Below, piece by piece: positions 46,762 to 59,089 of a stretch of DNA of 64,000 bases. Location: positions 124,001 to 188,000 of the forward strand of contig JAODTK010001233.1 in NCBI GenBank assembly GCA_026419785.1, read 5' to 3'. The position numbers and the translations under genes were made by a program. The DNA is from Sclerodactyla briareus (Eukaryota; Echinodermata; Holothuroidea; Dendrochirotida; Sclerodactylidae). The notes under the pieces are model-generated. The model worked only from the letters and a program-made list of their open reading frames with translations, ran no database searches and was not told the DNA's origin. How positions within the stretch are numbered: the first letter of the stretch is position 1; each line of letters starts with the position of its first letter.

Positions 46762-47320
46762 ACAAAATTCATGGAGGTCAACCAATGGATATTGCCAAAT
46801 TGCATGCACCCGTGGAATGCCAAAATGTCCTTAAAAAATTGCCCCAAAAACTGAACGTTTTGTGTGAAGAAAACCTATTATGTACGGAAGACACTTGGGG
46901 GTCGGGACCCCCCTGCCTCTGACTCGCCGCATTGGGGGTCATGACCCCTTCCCGGTGGCTTCGCTCCTGCAATGGTATAATGAGAATAGTATTAAAAAAA
47001 TATACTACATTTCTTGACCAAACGCCTAAAAATATGACATGACACATTTCCTTCCTTAAACACAGGTTTGACTGACCTGACTATGTGATTTTTCCCAACA
47101 TGCACATAAACCTTTCTCTGATATAAATTGCAAATTTGTGAGTGATGCAAGCGGCTGTAATAAACTGGTTATGCAACTAAGCAGGAGTCCGCAGAGTATA
47201 ATGGCAAGGGGAAAACAGACTGAGACCATGACTCACATGGAAGACAGATGAAGAATCATGTACAAAACAGTAACAGCCGTAACAACTTGGGCCTAGCCCT
47301 CACTTACATGAAAATATAGG
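46762..47320. other. ~550-bp segment private to unit 2, with palindromes
   Basis: Unit 1 has only about 45 bp (18476-18520) between the same flanks. The segment contains a hairpin of GGGGGTC/GACCCCC with a 2-nt loop at 46897-46912 and a perfect GGGGTCATGACCCC palindrome at 46935-46948. No ORF is convincing. It may be an insertion or a deletion from unit 1. Confidence 0.55.
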
Positions 47321-48351
47321 CTGAGCTAGCAAACGTTAGGCCATATATATGCAGACTACACAACAACCTATTGCATACTGCTAGTGAATAGGCAAGCATA
47401 TAATTCAATTTGGTTGGAATCTCGATGGATTGTATTCACCCAAGTCCTATGAGTTTGCAATCTGTGGTTGTCCCATCCATGTCTTAAAATGCCACAAGGT
47501 AACAAGGTCAACTCAAAGGTCACACAAATGAGTCCGCAGTACAACTGCAAATGGCATAGGCCCACCTCCCAACTCCTTACTGTCATGTGTATTGTTTTCC
47601 CCTAATCAAACCAGGGACACATGAATTCGAAACAAATTGGAGGGGGTGGAGGGCTTGATTGGGACTGTAATTTTTAGCCTGACTTATTTTGCTCCTTTCT
47701 CTTGGGTGCTCACAGACTGACTACAGGGGTCAAACAACCTTCTCTCTCACGGTGCCACACATACCCCGTATTTACACTCAATTTGACAATTGTGAGATCC
47801 CAATTACGTAAACAGATAATGTTTATTATTTGGGTCTATGCTTTACTCTCACTCATGTACTAACAGTATCACAAGCCAAAGCAAAGTACGCATCTTGTCA
47901 GGACACTGTGACCAGGGACACTGTGACAGTGATCCAACAAACTTTCACTTAGCGAAACCATAGGACCCATACCTTTGGTGATCCAAAATGGAAAACACGA
48001 ATGTCCTACCATTGAATATCACTCAAAACTGAGGACAATGACCCCTCATTGACTTTACAGACCTTTCATCACATGAATGTATTTGAGAAACTACCCTCAC
48101 ACCAATTACAATTAGTCCCAAAAGATTACCCACATTGACCTCAAACTGGCTTTGGGCACCCTTGAATCACATCTGAATTTTATTTACCAAAGCGACCCCC
48201 CACCCTCCGACCTCATTTACAGGAGCCCAAAATAAAATTATCCAAATGTTGTATCCACTATTAGAAGTTGGACTTTTCAGCCAAAAATATTCAGTTTCCA
48301 CAGTCACTACTGTCATGGCAGACATTGTGTGCGTATTCTATAATAAGCCTT

Positions 48352-48615
48352 CAATTTGGCTGGTCAAACATTGGTCGCATTCCCAAAGGATTTCTCTCCC
48401 ATTGTAGTGTGTGAAATTGTGAGCAAAATACAATAAACTTTTTTGACTGCCTAACAGACATTGAGTGTGGAAAGGTGCCTGGGCATGGGCATGCTCAGAG
48501 GATTGAGAGTGGGTAATCAATATTCTCTGTGGGAACTCATCTACGCTATATGATTGTTTTACATTAAAGTTAACCACTTCTCATAGGCAGCAAAAAGCAC
48601 ACATCAAGGATGTAA
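48352..48615. repeat. Single 253-bp monomer, unit 2
   Basis: Counterpart of the duplicated monomers at 19494-19992. Only one copy is present here. Confidence 0.75.
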
Positions 48616-48784
48616 TTTACTGACAGGCAGGACGGAACTATTGGTTTATTATTAACGTGATTCATGGCAAGCCCTAATGAGGGGATAACTGTGGTGTGTG
48701 TACAAGCAGTGCGAGGGTAGTGGGTTGGGAGGAAGAAGAAAGCAAGGTCAAGTAACATTTGAAAAGTGGGGAGGGGCCACAACA

Positions 48785-48950
48785 ATTAATTAATAATAAT
48801 GTACTCGTGTAAAGCGCAGGAACCCAGAATGAATCTGCCAATGCGCTGCCAGGTTTGAAGCAGCCCGAAAAGGAATTACTGATAATTACACAGAAAAGGT
48901 GAGTTTAGGATTTTTAAGGTTGCTGCCAAGCGATTGGAGAGAACGTGGCT
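48785..48950 (-). mobile_element. Possible SINE fragment with TAA-type tail, unit 2
   Basis: Counterpart of 20205-20370, with AATTAATTAATAATAATGTA as tail and GTAAAGCGCAGGAACCCAG next to it. Confidence 0.35.
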
Positions 48951-49699
48951 GACGACAGACTCCCAATTTGGGTAGCAAACTTACAGCTGATCAGCAGTGG
49001 TGGCGAATAATGGTTTATCCATAAAAGAATGGGAAACCATTGCACAGTTCCATAAAAACAATAAGTGTAGCATTTGTGCCAAAGATTTCCCAACACTGAG
49101 ATTTTCATTCCAACGGGGCTGTGGCGGATCCAGTGGCGGGCGCCCCAGACCTCCAAGTGGTGTGGGGTGGGTGGGGGAAGTGGAGGCCACCCAGATTTTT
49201 GACCGTTTGATCTTTTGTTTTTTGGGGGGTGGGGGGGAAGCAAGTGGAGGCAAAGTGTACCTTTTGGTTGGAGGGGGGGCACCACAACATATTAGATGTT
49301 GAAAAATGTTACACTACATGAGAGGAAGCATATTAGGAGAAGCGAGTCTTCCTTGTCAGAGGTCACAGCGATTCTTGTCAAAATTGGGGCTGAATTTATC
49401 AGTTAAGTTCATCTGATTAGGCAGTTGCATTAGTAACTCGGGCTGCTTTTGCAACCCCCGCCCCCAACTCACTCCTATGGACACCTCGTAGGACACCATT
49501 CTTATTTTACCCGTTACGTAACGAGCACCGTCGTCTATATTTCGTACAGTGATGCATGCTTCAAATCAGGCTACATTGTTCAATGTTCATAGGCGGCCCT
49601 ATAAACACTTGAGGGGGGGGGTCCTAAAAGACCAAAATTTCCACCCGCCCCCGTAGCAACACTACTGATCAGGAGGTCACCATATAGGCTATCCCCGGT

Positions 49700-50130
49700 G
49701 CTAGTCCAATACTCAAACATATCATGAATAATAATAAAATGACAAATTCAAGACTTGTACTGTCTCACTGGAGTAAATAATTTGGTGCTAGTCCACTACG
49801 CAACATTCCAGGAATAACAATAAAAGACAATTAAAGAATTTGCACAGTCGTACATATAGGCTGGGTCACTGGGCTAGTCCCATACTCAAACATATCAGGA
49901 TAATTGAAAGACAAATCAAGAATTTTGCACTGTCTTCACTGGAGGAAATATTTGGTGGCTAGTCAAATACCCAAAAATATAGGAATAATATAATCAACAA
50001 TTCAAGAATCGTACTGTCTTTACTGGGGAAATATTTTGGTGGCTAGCACAATATTCAACATATCAGGATAACAATAAAATGATCAATTCAAAAATTTGTA
50101 CTGTCTTCACTGGGGCATATTTGTTTTGTT
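49700..50130. repeat. ~85-bp minisatellite, five monomers (unit 2)
   Basis: Monomers start near 49708, 49793, 49878, 49965 and 50048. Each has C-ATACTCAAACATATCAGGA, ATAACAATAAAATGACAATT and GTACTGTCTTCACTGG-like parts. The array is expanded relative to unit 1. Confidence 0.75.
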
Positions 50131-50189
50131 TGGCTATATGCTTGTTCCCACTCTTCTGTACATGAATCGTTGCAAAGATATAAGATTGT

Positions 50190-50880
50190 CCTATGGTGCA
50201 CTAGGGTTTAATCTTCATCAGGTGTACAATCCACAACCTAATTTGAACTTAATAGATCTTTGCATTCATTATATAACAGCTGACGATCAGATGCCAAATG
50301 CCCACTTTACTCCACATTTCATGTTTTAGCTGTCTTGACCTCCACATTCATTGAGATAGCAGCTTGATGATAAGATATCGTAGTATGGTATGTCATTGAC
50401 TTTTTTCGTTTGTTTAACACGACGCCCTCTTGCCATCACAAAAGAGCATCAACAATCACCAGGTCAAAAGGTCCACATGAGGTCAAACTTCAAAAGTCAA
50501 TCTGGTCAAAGTCGGTCACCAGATTATTTCAACCCGACGAACGAAACTTTCAATAACGACATCCCTCTCCAAAATGTGCCGTTGCCGAGATATATGACGA
50601 TTTCCTATGGTGACCATGAATGACCATTGACCTGACCAACTCTAAAAACAATAGGGTTCATCCCACATAACAGTGCTACCCACATACCCAAATTTGCACT
50701 TGATATATACTCGCGTTCGTTAGATATCGTGTTTGACAATTTTTTTTACTTTGCCATCTCGTGACCTGATGAACTGTACGGCACCCCAACAGCGAGGTCA
50801 TCCTCCCATATGTGCAACCCACAATACCTAATTTGAACTGTATACCAGTTTGCGTACGTTATATACCGACCAGGTTTTCC
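50190..50880. repeat. AGGTCA/TGACCT-rich degenerate monomers, unit 2
   Basis: Counterpart of 21440-22175, with the half-site cluster at 50458-50520 (ACCAGGTCAAAAGGTCCAC, then GAGGTCAAAC and TCTGGTCAAAGTCGGTCACC). Confidence 0.7.
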
Positions 50881-50932
50881 ACCATCACACCACACACACC
50901 CAGACACACACGCAACACACTACGCACGGTGG
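50879..50932. repeat. CA microsatellite, unit 2
   Basis: Short, interrupted counterpart of 22176-22258, followed by TGGCATGACTGCCTAGATAG. Confidence 0.8.
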
Positions 50933-51621
50933 CATGACTGCCTAGATAGTGTGAGCCTTCGCAAGGAATAAAAAAAGAAATCCCAGAAAATCCTCCCAGT
51001 TTCAATAGGAAGAAGGGCCAGACACGGTGGAGATGAATATATCTTTGCTATCCGTTGACACAAAAAGTACGGCTGCCATGCATCCCCGCAATCCTATCTG
51101 ACATGTGAACTATGTACACCCTGCTTACGGAAACAGTTAATATAGGTGCGAGGCTGAATCAAGATGGGATTGTTGTGGTACTTGATCAAGCCTTATATTG
51201 CAAGTACCTCCAACTTCCTGGAGAGAGGAGGATATAAATTCTCCAGAAAATGCATTTCACACAACGTGTGTTATGCTGGCTGGTTGATCAGAGGTCTAAT
51301 GATGCTGTGCTGCGAGATGTTCTCACTGAGTCAGGTATCAGTGAGGGTCCATCAACGGAACCATGACAGGCAAACACTACAACGGGCCGTGCGCATCTTC
51401 AAAATAGGATATGGAAGGAAGAACTCAGAGAATGCCGTGGCAATCATTCCCCCAAGCATTGCCTAAACTGGGAAGCTGTACTATGATTGAAAACCGAACT
51501 TGGGACAAATGAATAAGCCGATGGCTTCGCATTGACCATACGCTGACGATATTTGCACCAAGTATGAGGAAATACGCAGTTCGCACCATTTCGCTCACTG
51601 GTCTCTTTCATGGATCTGATG

Positions 51622-51644
51622 AAAAAAAAAAAAAAAAAAAAAAA
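51622..51644. repeat. Poly-A run (23 nt)
   Basis: Private to unit 2, immediately upstream of the possibly coding stretch at the unit end. Confidence 0.85.
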
Positions 51645-51669
51645 CTTGATTTCTCAACTTCATCCGAGC

Positions 51670-51885
51670 GACGAGAAAACTGGGGATTTTGGCATACATC
51701 TCGCATCAATCAGAGCCACAGTGCTACCATGCTGTCTTGGATATATGCCGCACAGATTATGGGCGGTACTATTCGGTATATTGGTTGCAAATGACGGAGG
51801 CTTACATGCAACCCACCTTCTCCATCAATCAGCATGTGCCCACAGGAGAATTCGTAGTGTATCGGTCCAAGCATAACCTGTAGAC
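51670..51885 (+). other. Conserved, possibly coding stretch at unit end (unit 2)
   Basis: Counterpart of 22900-23165. The frame at 51689-51883 reads through VYWLQMTEAYMQPTFSINQ to a stop after RSKHNL. The preceding poly-A run (51622-51644) is absent from unit 1. Confidence 0.25.
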
Positions 51886-52692
51886 CGATTGTTTGCGATA
51901 TGTCAAGCGAACAGACGTAATTGAGGACACTAAAATCATCAGCGGCATAGGTTGGCACTCTAATTGGAAGGCAGGGGCTGTCGAGAGATGGATTATCTTA
52001 CCCAGAACGGGCGTCAACGGTGTCTGCATGCCGAGAACTCGCTGGGGTGAATGACCATGGGTCATTCACGTTCAGGGTCAAACATGGGAGCACGAGGATC
52101 GAAGCTGCCTCAAGCGAGATGAAGAAGACTTTGGACAATTTGACTATGATCTTGAGTTGTAAAAATGCAAGAAGAACAACTGCTCATCAAAGATCTTTCC
52201 TCGCCGAAAACACGAATTGCGTGCCCAGAAGCATGCAGTGCTAGGATGTTTTTGTTCTACCAAGGACGAGAGGGGGTGACTCTGTAGCGGACAGTGTGGT
52301 GGAGTGGACGACGAAGACGAAGATGAAGGAGTTCGATTACTTCGAACAGTACCCAAACTTGTAGTAAGTTATACTGATAGGTTGGAGAATGGTCCGCTGG
52401 TAATTTTCTCTGATGAGTTAAGACTGAATTCTCGTCGAGTTCGGATTTGAATGTCAAACTGCGATTGCGTTTCTGTGTTTGGAATGGCATGTTTTCCCTG
52501 TTGCGAGTGCCTCGATTGTTTTGCTGTTGTAAAGGTGCCTTTTACGCTAAAGGTCGCAATCACATTTAGATACGTGTCGCAGTTCAGCTTCAACAGAACA
52601 CATTTGAGGTTGGTTCATTCGCCAACGACTTATAGTGTGCCACCAAAACAACAGTGTTGTAGTCGAGCGCGGCGCTAATTCCAAAAACTCAT

Positions 52693-52762
52693 GACGAGGG
52701 GACGAGGCATTCCCCGAGGCCAAGGCCGCATCATCCAAGGCCGGCGAACCGAGGCTGGTGGC
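52693..52762. repeat. GAGGCC-type minisatellite, unit 3
   Basis: Intermediate-length allele with the same right flank (ACGTATTCAACAATGTT) and the same CATCAT interruption as unit 2. Unit 1 has an expanded and differently interrupted version. Confidence 0.6.
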
Positions 52763-53820
52763 TAACACGTATTCAACAATGTTAATTTCAACTGGGTATC
52801 GTCACCCGACCATGCAGTATGAAACAATCACCTACCAAATTTATTAGTTACTATGTGCTGATGAGACTGAATACAAACCGTCACATACAAACCGGTAACA
52901 TTCGGTACTGAATACACATATTGTGAATAGTAAACTATCACAACTGTCTCATCTTGAAAATAGGAAGTGTTCATGAACAATCTCTCTCACAGATGTAGCT
53001 CACTAAGGAGGGCTATGAAAAATTCATTATGATTGGGTGGTTGAAATCCAGATCACCCACGGAAAACCACACATCTGTCCTGGGACCCGGCCTTCTTAGC
53101 GAGGGTACAGGAAATGGCTGCAAGTTTCAACCTGATCATAAAAAAGTAGAACGACCTAAGATTGAAACTGTGAAAAGACATCATGGGCTGCTAATTGCTT
53201 ACTGTAGTAAACTCATGAAATTAGTTATATATGATTTTGAACGTGCTATTATGGCGCTTCATTATTGACAGACAGCCCTATTAACGCATAAGTTGCAAGC
53301 AACAAAATAGAGTTATTTAGTTGAGCGCCGCACGTCCGATGAAATTATAGTACGACATTTTTATCGCCCACTAGGTGAACCTCCATCCGATGAATTTTTC
53401 GTATCAGAATACGGTTATGTATCGGCACAAGTGTGAACAGCGATAACCCAAGACTAATATAGCCCCGGGCCTCTTGATTCAGACGAGCAGTCTGTATTCT
53501 GTATGAGTCATCTTGTTTTATAGAATATAGGATAGGTGTTTCTATTAACACGTGTATGATTCGATCAGTACATGTTATTGTGTTTACTAATTCTTTTGGG
53601 CCCCATGGTACGCGTTGGTTGCAATTTCAAACAGTTTCACGGAGTCCCTTGCGCTATTTCCAAAAGGCCTGCTGACAAAACGGTATATCCGTATGTAACC
53701 TCCCAATCGTGGCATAAAGCACCAGAGTAACAAGGCCTATCACGCTCTGGCATTGTAGGTGGTAATTAGGTTGTTTTGCGCTGCAACTCCGTGTGCTGGA
53801 GGAAGGAAGTTTCAACAAAG

Positions 53821-53896
53821 ATGGATTTGAGAACATGTACGTTTTTATTGTTAGTATTAATCTGCGGCCGGGAGAATTCAATCCGGGAGGCGCAGA
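53821..53896 (+). CDS. Candidate first coding exon: signal peptide plus splice donor
   Basis: The translation starts MDLRTCTFLLLVLICG and continues RENSIREAQ. This is a short positive start, a leucine/valine core and a small-residue cleavage zone, as in secreted or membrane proteins. The ATG has A at -3 and G at +4. The frame ends in GAGGCGCAGA followed by a consensus donor GTGAGT at 53897, giving a phase-1 junction, common in secreted modular proteins. The donor is conserved in all three units, although the frame is open only here. The downstream partner exons are not identified. Unit 3 lacks the TATA-bearing segment, so this copy may not be expressed. A chance ORF in noisy sequence remains possible. 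Confidence 0.42.
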
Positions 53897-55654
53897 GTGA
53901 GTAGCCATGATGTTGTATTGATCTAACTGTATATCACTATTTGACTTGGCTTGCCAATAAAAACCAGTGACACGCTGGCGTCTGGGAAGGAGTGTTCCCT
54001 GTTTTCCTGTCGGGGAGTTCCACCCATTGCAGCGAATAAAAAATGAGATCAACCTGCTCGGGGTCTTTCGAATCGAAATATCTATTTAGCCCTCAGTTTG
54101 GATCACAACCCTTCACGTGGAAGCATGAGCACGCGGAGCTACATTAAAGGCCGAGTCATTGGTAAAAGATTGCTTTTTAAACAAGCACAGAGGACATACC
54201 CCAAATTGGAGGGTCTAGCATGTTGCTTTGCTGAGAGATTCATTTTAATTTGGATAAACTCTAGGGATCCATGACATCAGGGGGAACGACGCAAAGGCCG
54301 CCCTGGTAGTAGAAAATATGAAACGAGGTATTAACTTAGGAATATGGAATGTGAAATTAATGTATTATTCGTCAATTTTAGTGTGAATAATGGCTTTAAC
54401 GGTCGTTTATTTTCATTCATCTATAGTGTAAGCCACCTTATATTGGTCCGCTCATACATGGTCCACTACAATGTATATCTATTGTCCTGTTATACCCTGG
54501 ACGCATCCTCAATGTGGCTTTTAGTCATATCTTTAGTCTTATTACTGGAAGTTCTATCCGGTGGAAGTCGGGTGTCGCATGCGCCTGGTATGAAAATAAA
54601 AGACAACACCGAAAACAAAACAATAAACACGCAGAACTAGTTAAATGGGTCTTGATCACAAGAGTGGGTTTATAACCAGAAAGACTTAACCTGAAGTGTT
54701 TTGTGTCATATCAGCCCAATCATATAAAGAGCTTAATGAATGTATGTTTTTTTTTCTTCTATTGAAGGATCAATTGCCGTATATGATCGAACCCTGTTCG
54801 AGGCTGGTAGGAGTGCAGACCTGAAAACTGCACGTTTTTGTTTTGTCACTGCGGATCCTTCACGATAGGTACTCGGTCACCATTGAATAAGATCTTCCTG
54901 ACCGTCTTTGGCAATACCTTTATGTGGCGCGCTGTAATCACACGGAGACGACAACTTGCTTTATACCTACCGCTCGTCCTCCGCGTGCTCCAATCGCTCG
55001 TCTGAGTGCTTCAGCGAGGAGGGCACATTGCATCACGCAAATTGTGGAAAAGTTTTCAGTAGACGCGACCGGTTGTTTTTGGGTGGAGGCCGCCCCCGAC
55101 ACTCTAACCACTGGTGCTACCACACAGTCATATCTCTCGTAGCCATTGTTATGGGGTTATTGCAGAAATATACACAATAGTCAAAGTCCGATAGGAATCA
55201 CAGTTTTCGTTTCTCTTTTCGACGACATGTTCTCCACCTTCACCCACGACCGACAAACTGAGTTCCCACACCAAACACGAACCCAATCTTTAGATCCTTC
55301 CTCACAGTAGCCTAACTTTCCTACATCGATATTCGGAACAGTAATCAATGTACGGATACAAAACCATTGTTAATATTTCTTCACTCAGTGGTCATTGCCC
55401 TTCCACCAAGTGACATGAATTATTCATATCCCCTCACACTGAAATCACCGCTCTCACAGAGAACAAATTCCACAGAGCGATCCGTTCCCAAACAATTAAT
55501 ATTTACAAACAAATTTTGTAGACGAAAATTTTTTATCGACATACGTGTCAGGGGTCGGCGAATCTGTGATAAAATGTTGAGGGGGGGTGGGAGGGTTGGA
55601 CCAAGGTTAACACCACCTGAGCTAGCGCCACTAGAGGTTGGCGCGTTAACGAAC

Positions 55655-56260
55655 AATAACTTTTTGGTTTCATACCCTCCAGATTGCGGGAACGGCACTT
55701 CCGGTCTTAGGTCGTACAGCATTCGCGACAGACCTAAATTGGCAGCAAAATTTCCGACATTTTGAACTTCAAGAAACATCTTGGAACGTACTGAATGATG
55801 TTTATTTTCCTTGCTTATCCGGGCACCCACGGTTACAAAGGAATGGCTCTTCCCGCTGGCTTATGGGAGTCAAGCACAACCCCAGACAATTGGCACTAAT
55901 TCCCAAAGTTCATTCCAAGGAATGTTCTCGAAGATCTGTCAATGTTCATTCCTTAAAGTCAGGCCACCATTGGTTGACGCGTGGCGTCCAAGATTTCTTT
56001 CTTCTTTCTGTTCCACACCCCTCAGGGGGTGCAGCAAGTGGCTTTCCTGTCCCGGGCCGTAATGACAGTAAGCAGTCACCCATACTAAAAAAATAGCATG
56101 ACAATAATATCCGAGTCCTATTCGCGACACGCTCTGCAGAAATTGATGTTTGTTCATTTCTACAATTCGCGTCCCCACAGTTGAACGTTTAGCGCGGGCT
56201 TCCTACTTGCCACCCACTATTTTTAAGAGCTCCGCTGCCCATAGAGGACCCTTTCAATCG
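55655..56260. repeat. Degenerate ~185-bp direct repeats, unit 3
   Basis: The core recurs near 55673, 55840 and 56025 with more divergence than in the other units. Like unit 2 it is preceded by the ~75-bp GCGCCACTAGAGGTTGGCGCG piece. Confidence 0.55.
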
Positions 56261-56629
56261 GGTTAGAGGTTGCACGCATCTTTGAAATTTGCTTGGATAT
56301 CCTGTCGCGAAAAATGTGGTGCATTTCTCGGGCATTGACTATGGAAAATATCGATTCAATCACAGAAAATTTGTCCAATTTCCATATATGTTTTCGTTCA
56401 TTTTTTTGGTCCGAACTTTTCCTTGTCTCAGAATTGTTTTTCCTACTGCATTTATACTGTAACGGAAGGACAATCACAGAGCGCGCGCCGCGGATTCTTT
56501 TGCATTTTGGCCTTCTCAACATAAAATTTTTTTAAAAAAAATAAAATACGTGGCCGCAAGACGGGCGAAGGTCGGAACCTATGAGAGGCCCGCCTTGAGA
56601 AAGAGTGAAACGCTATGACAGAGTTTATA

Positions 56630-57250
56630 GAGGCAGCTCGTTGGATTCTAGAGCTTGAAAAGCTGAGGTTGTATAAGTAAGAGGGAAATCAGTCAGATGT
56701 CAAAGCATTCCAAAGGCGAAGAGGTTCTAACGACGAATGGAATACTGATAACACGTGGCTGCACGCATGCAAAGGTATAGTCGGCATGCTGCTGTTGCCG
56801 CCGTGTAACCCGAATAGGATTAGGGTGGGGACACATGAGCTCACCGCGGTGTGGCAATGCCCAAATGTAGCCGATATAAATGGGATAGAGCTGCGACATA
56901 TCTACGGTGCGCAAGACTTTGTAGAGAAGAAGTCGAGTCACTCCAACAAGTCTGATAGCCTTGAACTGAATCTTATCAAGGATTTCAAATGCTGCCGTAG
57001 GGGCTTCCTCTCCAGACTTGGGAACAGTAGTCCAGCTTGGGGCGAATCTATGCTTTATAGCTCTGGCAACAGATGAGACAGGCTCTACGTATTTTCGAAA
57101 AGCGGAAAGGAAACCAAGTTTCTTCTGGCAGGCCCGCTTGGCACTATCTGCAATATGGGATTCCAACTGAGTCATACGCCATGCCAAGAAGAACTATGGA
57201 GTCCGAGGATCCCAGGTTGAAACCTTTGCGTTCGTTAAATATCGTGGCAG
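56630..57250 (-). mobile_element. Non-LTR retrotransposon RT C-terminal fragment, unit 3
   Basis: Third copy. EILDKIQFKAIRLVGVTR reads clearly at about 56930-56990. The YKA/VWGGA block just upstream is frame-shifted. The C-terminal VTRR and SPLECF pieces are also recognisable. Confidence 0.7.
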
Positions 57251-57309
57251 ACAAGCACGTGGTCACATACACAACGCACAGCAATGACTGGCATAAATTC
57301 CTGTTGCCT

Positions 57310-57760
57310 TTCGACGAGGAAAAAACACAAGAACACTGCTACAACAGAACCCTGACAACCCAAGGAATTGTCCCCCAATTCCTTTGTTGTCTTGGGAGTT
57401 GGGTACTCATTCACTCATTACAACGCACTTTGTGTCCAGATACCGAGAAATGCCCATCCGGATGTTTCGCACATGCCGAAATAACAGATTTCAAATCATT
57501 CGGTCAGATAATTATTCAGATTCACCTTCGCAACCCACGATCCGGATTTTGCGAAACGACACTGCCCATTTTTCATCTTCAAATGTGTGCTTGCTTAGCT
57601 GTCACACACATCACGGATATGTCGAATTTCTTCTGGGAAGTTATCACGGAATATAAGTGATTCGTCCATGTACAAGCGGACCCCCATGCCAGCCTCCGTG
57701 GGGCCATGTCCATAACTCTTTGTGAAAGTTTGCGGGAACTTTCTTTAAACCCACGAAAAG
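57310..57760 (-). mobile_element. Ty3/gypsy-like reverse transcriptase fragment, unit 3
   Basis: Third copy of the same minus-strand fragment. Similarity to units 1 and 2 continues through the RT motifs, but frames are broken more often here. Confidence 0.5.
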
Positions 57761-58267
57761 ACGCTTCTTCTTTCCAATATTGGCGGACAAAGAGTTGCCT
57801 ATAGGGGGGTGGGGTCCCGGCCCCCTAGAAAAACCATGTGCCCTCGTGTTCCCGTCGTGGTGCCCCGTTTGCCCCCCCCAAACGAGATTTTGCTTCGGAA
57901 AACAAAATCGGTAGTCAGTATTCGACTACCAGTTTTATATAGACATGATATTGTTGTTTTTTATGACAATACAGGCGGTAATTTGCCTCGAATGCGCTTA
58001 AAAGTGTACAAAGTTCGCCTTCGCGTTGTGTTACCGACGGTGTATAAACGTCCCTTGTTGCCCGTCTCCCGATATCATCCGCAATTTCTATGGGCATTTC
58101 GGCTCCTTTGGCCCTCCTAGTTTATACAAATTTGTGAGGGAAAATATACAACAACATCTCATTGACCTTGACAACGACATCAGCCTCCTTTGGATTACTA
58201 AATCCTTCACGACTCTAGTACTGATTTTATTCTTTCCTGTGGGTCTCTACCACGGCAATTTTAACTG

Positions 58268-58796
58268 ATTGGAGTTTGATTGCTACGGGTTCAGGAAGCC
58301 AATGTGACTCATCGTGGAACCCAACCGAGATTTTTGATCATTGGCTGAGTCCACCGCGACAACTCGCCTTCTCTTCTCGACTAGTGCTCACATAATATTA
58401 TGGCAAGGGTGTAACCATCCCAACCCACTCCTGTGACCGCAATTTTACGTCCACATCCGAGGCTATCATGAACTCCAAGGACCTGACCACTTTTCCCCTC
58501 CCCATCCCTCAGAACCTTGAGGAGCGTAAAAGAATGTTCGACGCGACTTGCTCACAGCCGACCTACGAGACCTATTGCAAGTGCCCCGAAAACAACCACC
58601 GAAATTACCAAGCCCGCTGCTCAACAGGACCAGGAACCTAACACCAGGAACACGCCAGTCTAACTGCAGTACAGCCCCCTTCTGAAAAACGCCCGGTTCT
58701 GATCGGCTGGAATTCGAACCCGTGACCTCGTTTGCATGCAAGCTGACACTGATACCGCTCTACTATTCTCCGCTCAGTAGCCATTCTCCCTAACTG
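58268..58796 (-). mobile_element. 529-bp insertion private to unit 3 with tRNA-like head
   Basis: TAACTG flanks both sides (58262-58267 and 58791-58796), while units 1 and 2 have a single GAACTG at the empty site. On the minus strand, near the right end, AGTAGAGCGGTATCAGTGTC and CTTGCATGC (an Ala-TGC-like anticodon arm), then GGTCACGGGTTCGAATTCC (B box), form a tRNA-like head (58683-58790). The body of about 400 bp is unlike the other SINEs here. It is probably a recent tRNA-derived SINE or related retroposon. Confidence 0.62.
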
Positions 58797-59089
58797 CATT
58801 AGGCCTAGGCTATCAGACTGCTTAGATTTCAACGCGTGTTTTTCTCCAGGGAACCACTACCGCGTTTCCCTGCTGTCGATGCATGAAATTTATATAACGG
58901 CTGGGACAGTTGAAGCTGGCCTAAATGTCCAAATTGTTTGCTAGGGGTCTGAATTTCTGAAGGTGTGTTCTGGAGTAAAAAAATCCTCTTGGCGCGCACG
59001 GGTGGATATTAGTATATGGCGGGCAGCAGTTGTTAACATTCTGGCTAAAAGTTACAGCTCGGGGAACGATAGGACCGAGGTCCGAAAAA

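Larger units (their letters stand above)
23390..52151 (+). repeat. Large direct repeat, unit 2 (about 28.8 kb)
   Basis: The only unit bounded on both sides by other units, and the longest. Its extra length comes mainly from private segments at 24316-28065, 41632-42665 and 46762-47320. It shares with unit 3, but not unit 1, the membrane-protein ORF region, a ~75-bp piece at 30580-30655 and the start of the 38114-39018 segment. Confidence 0.9.
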
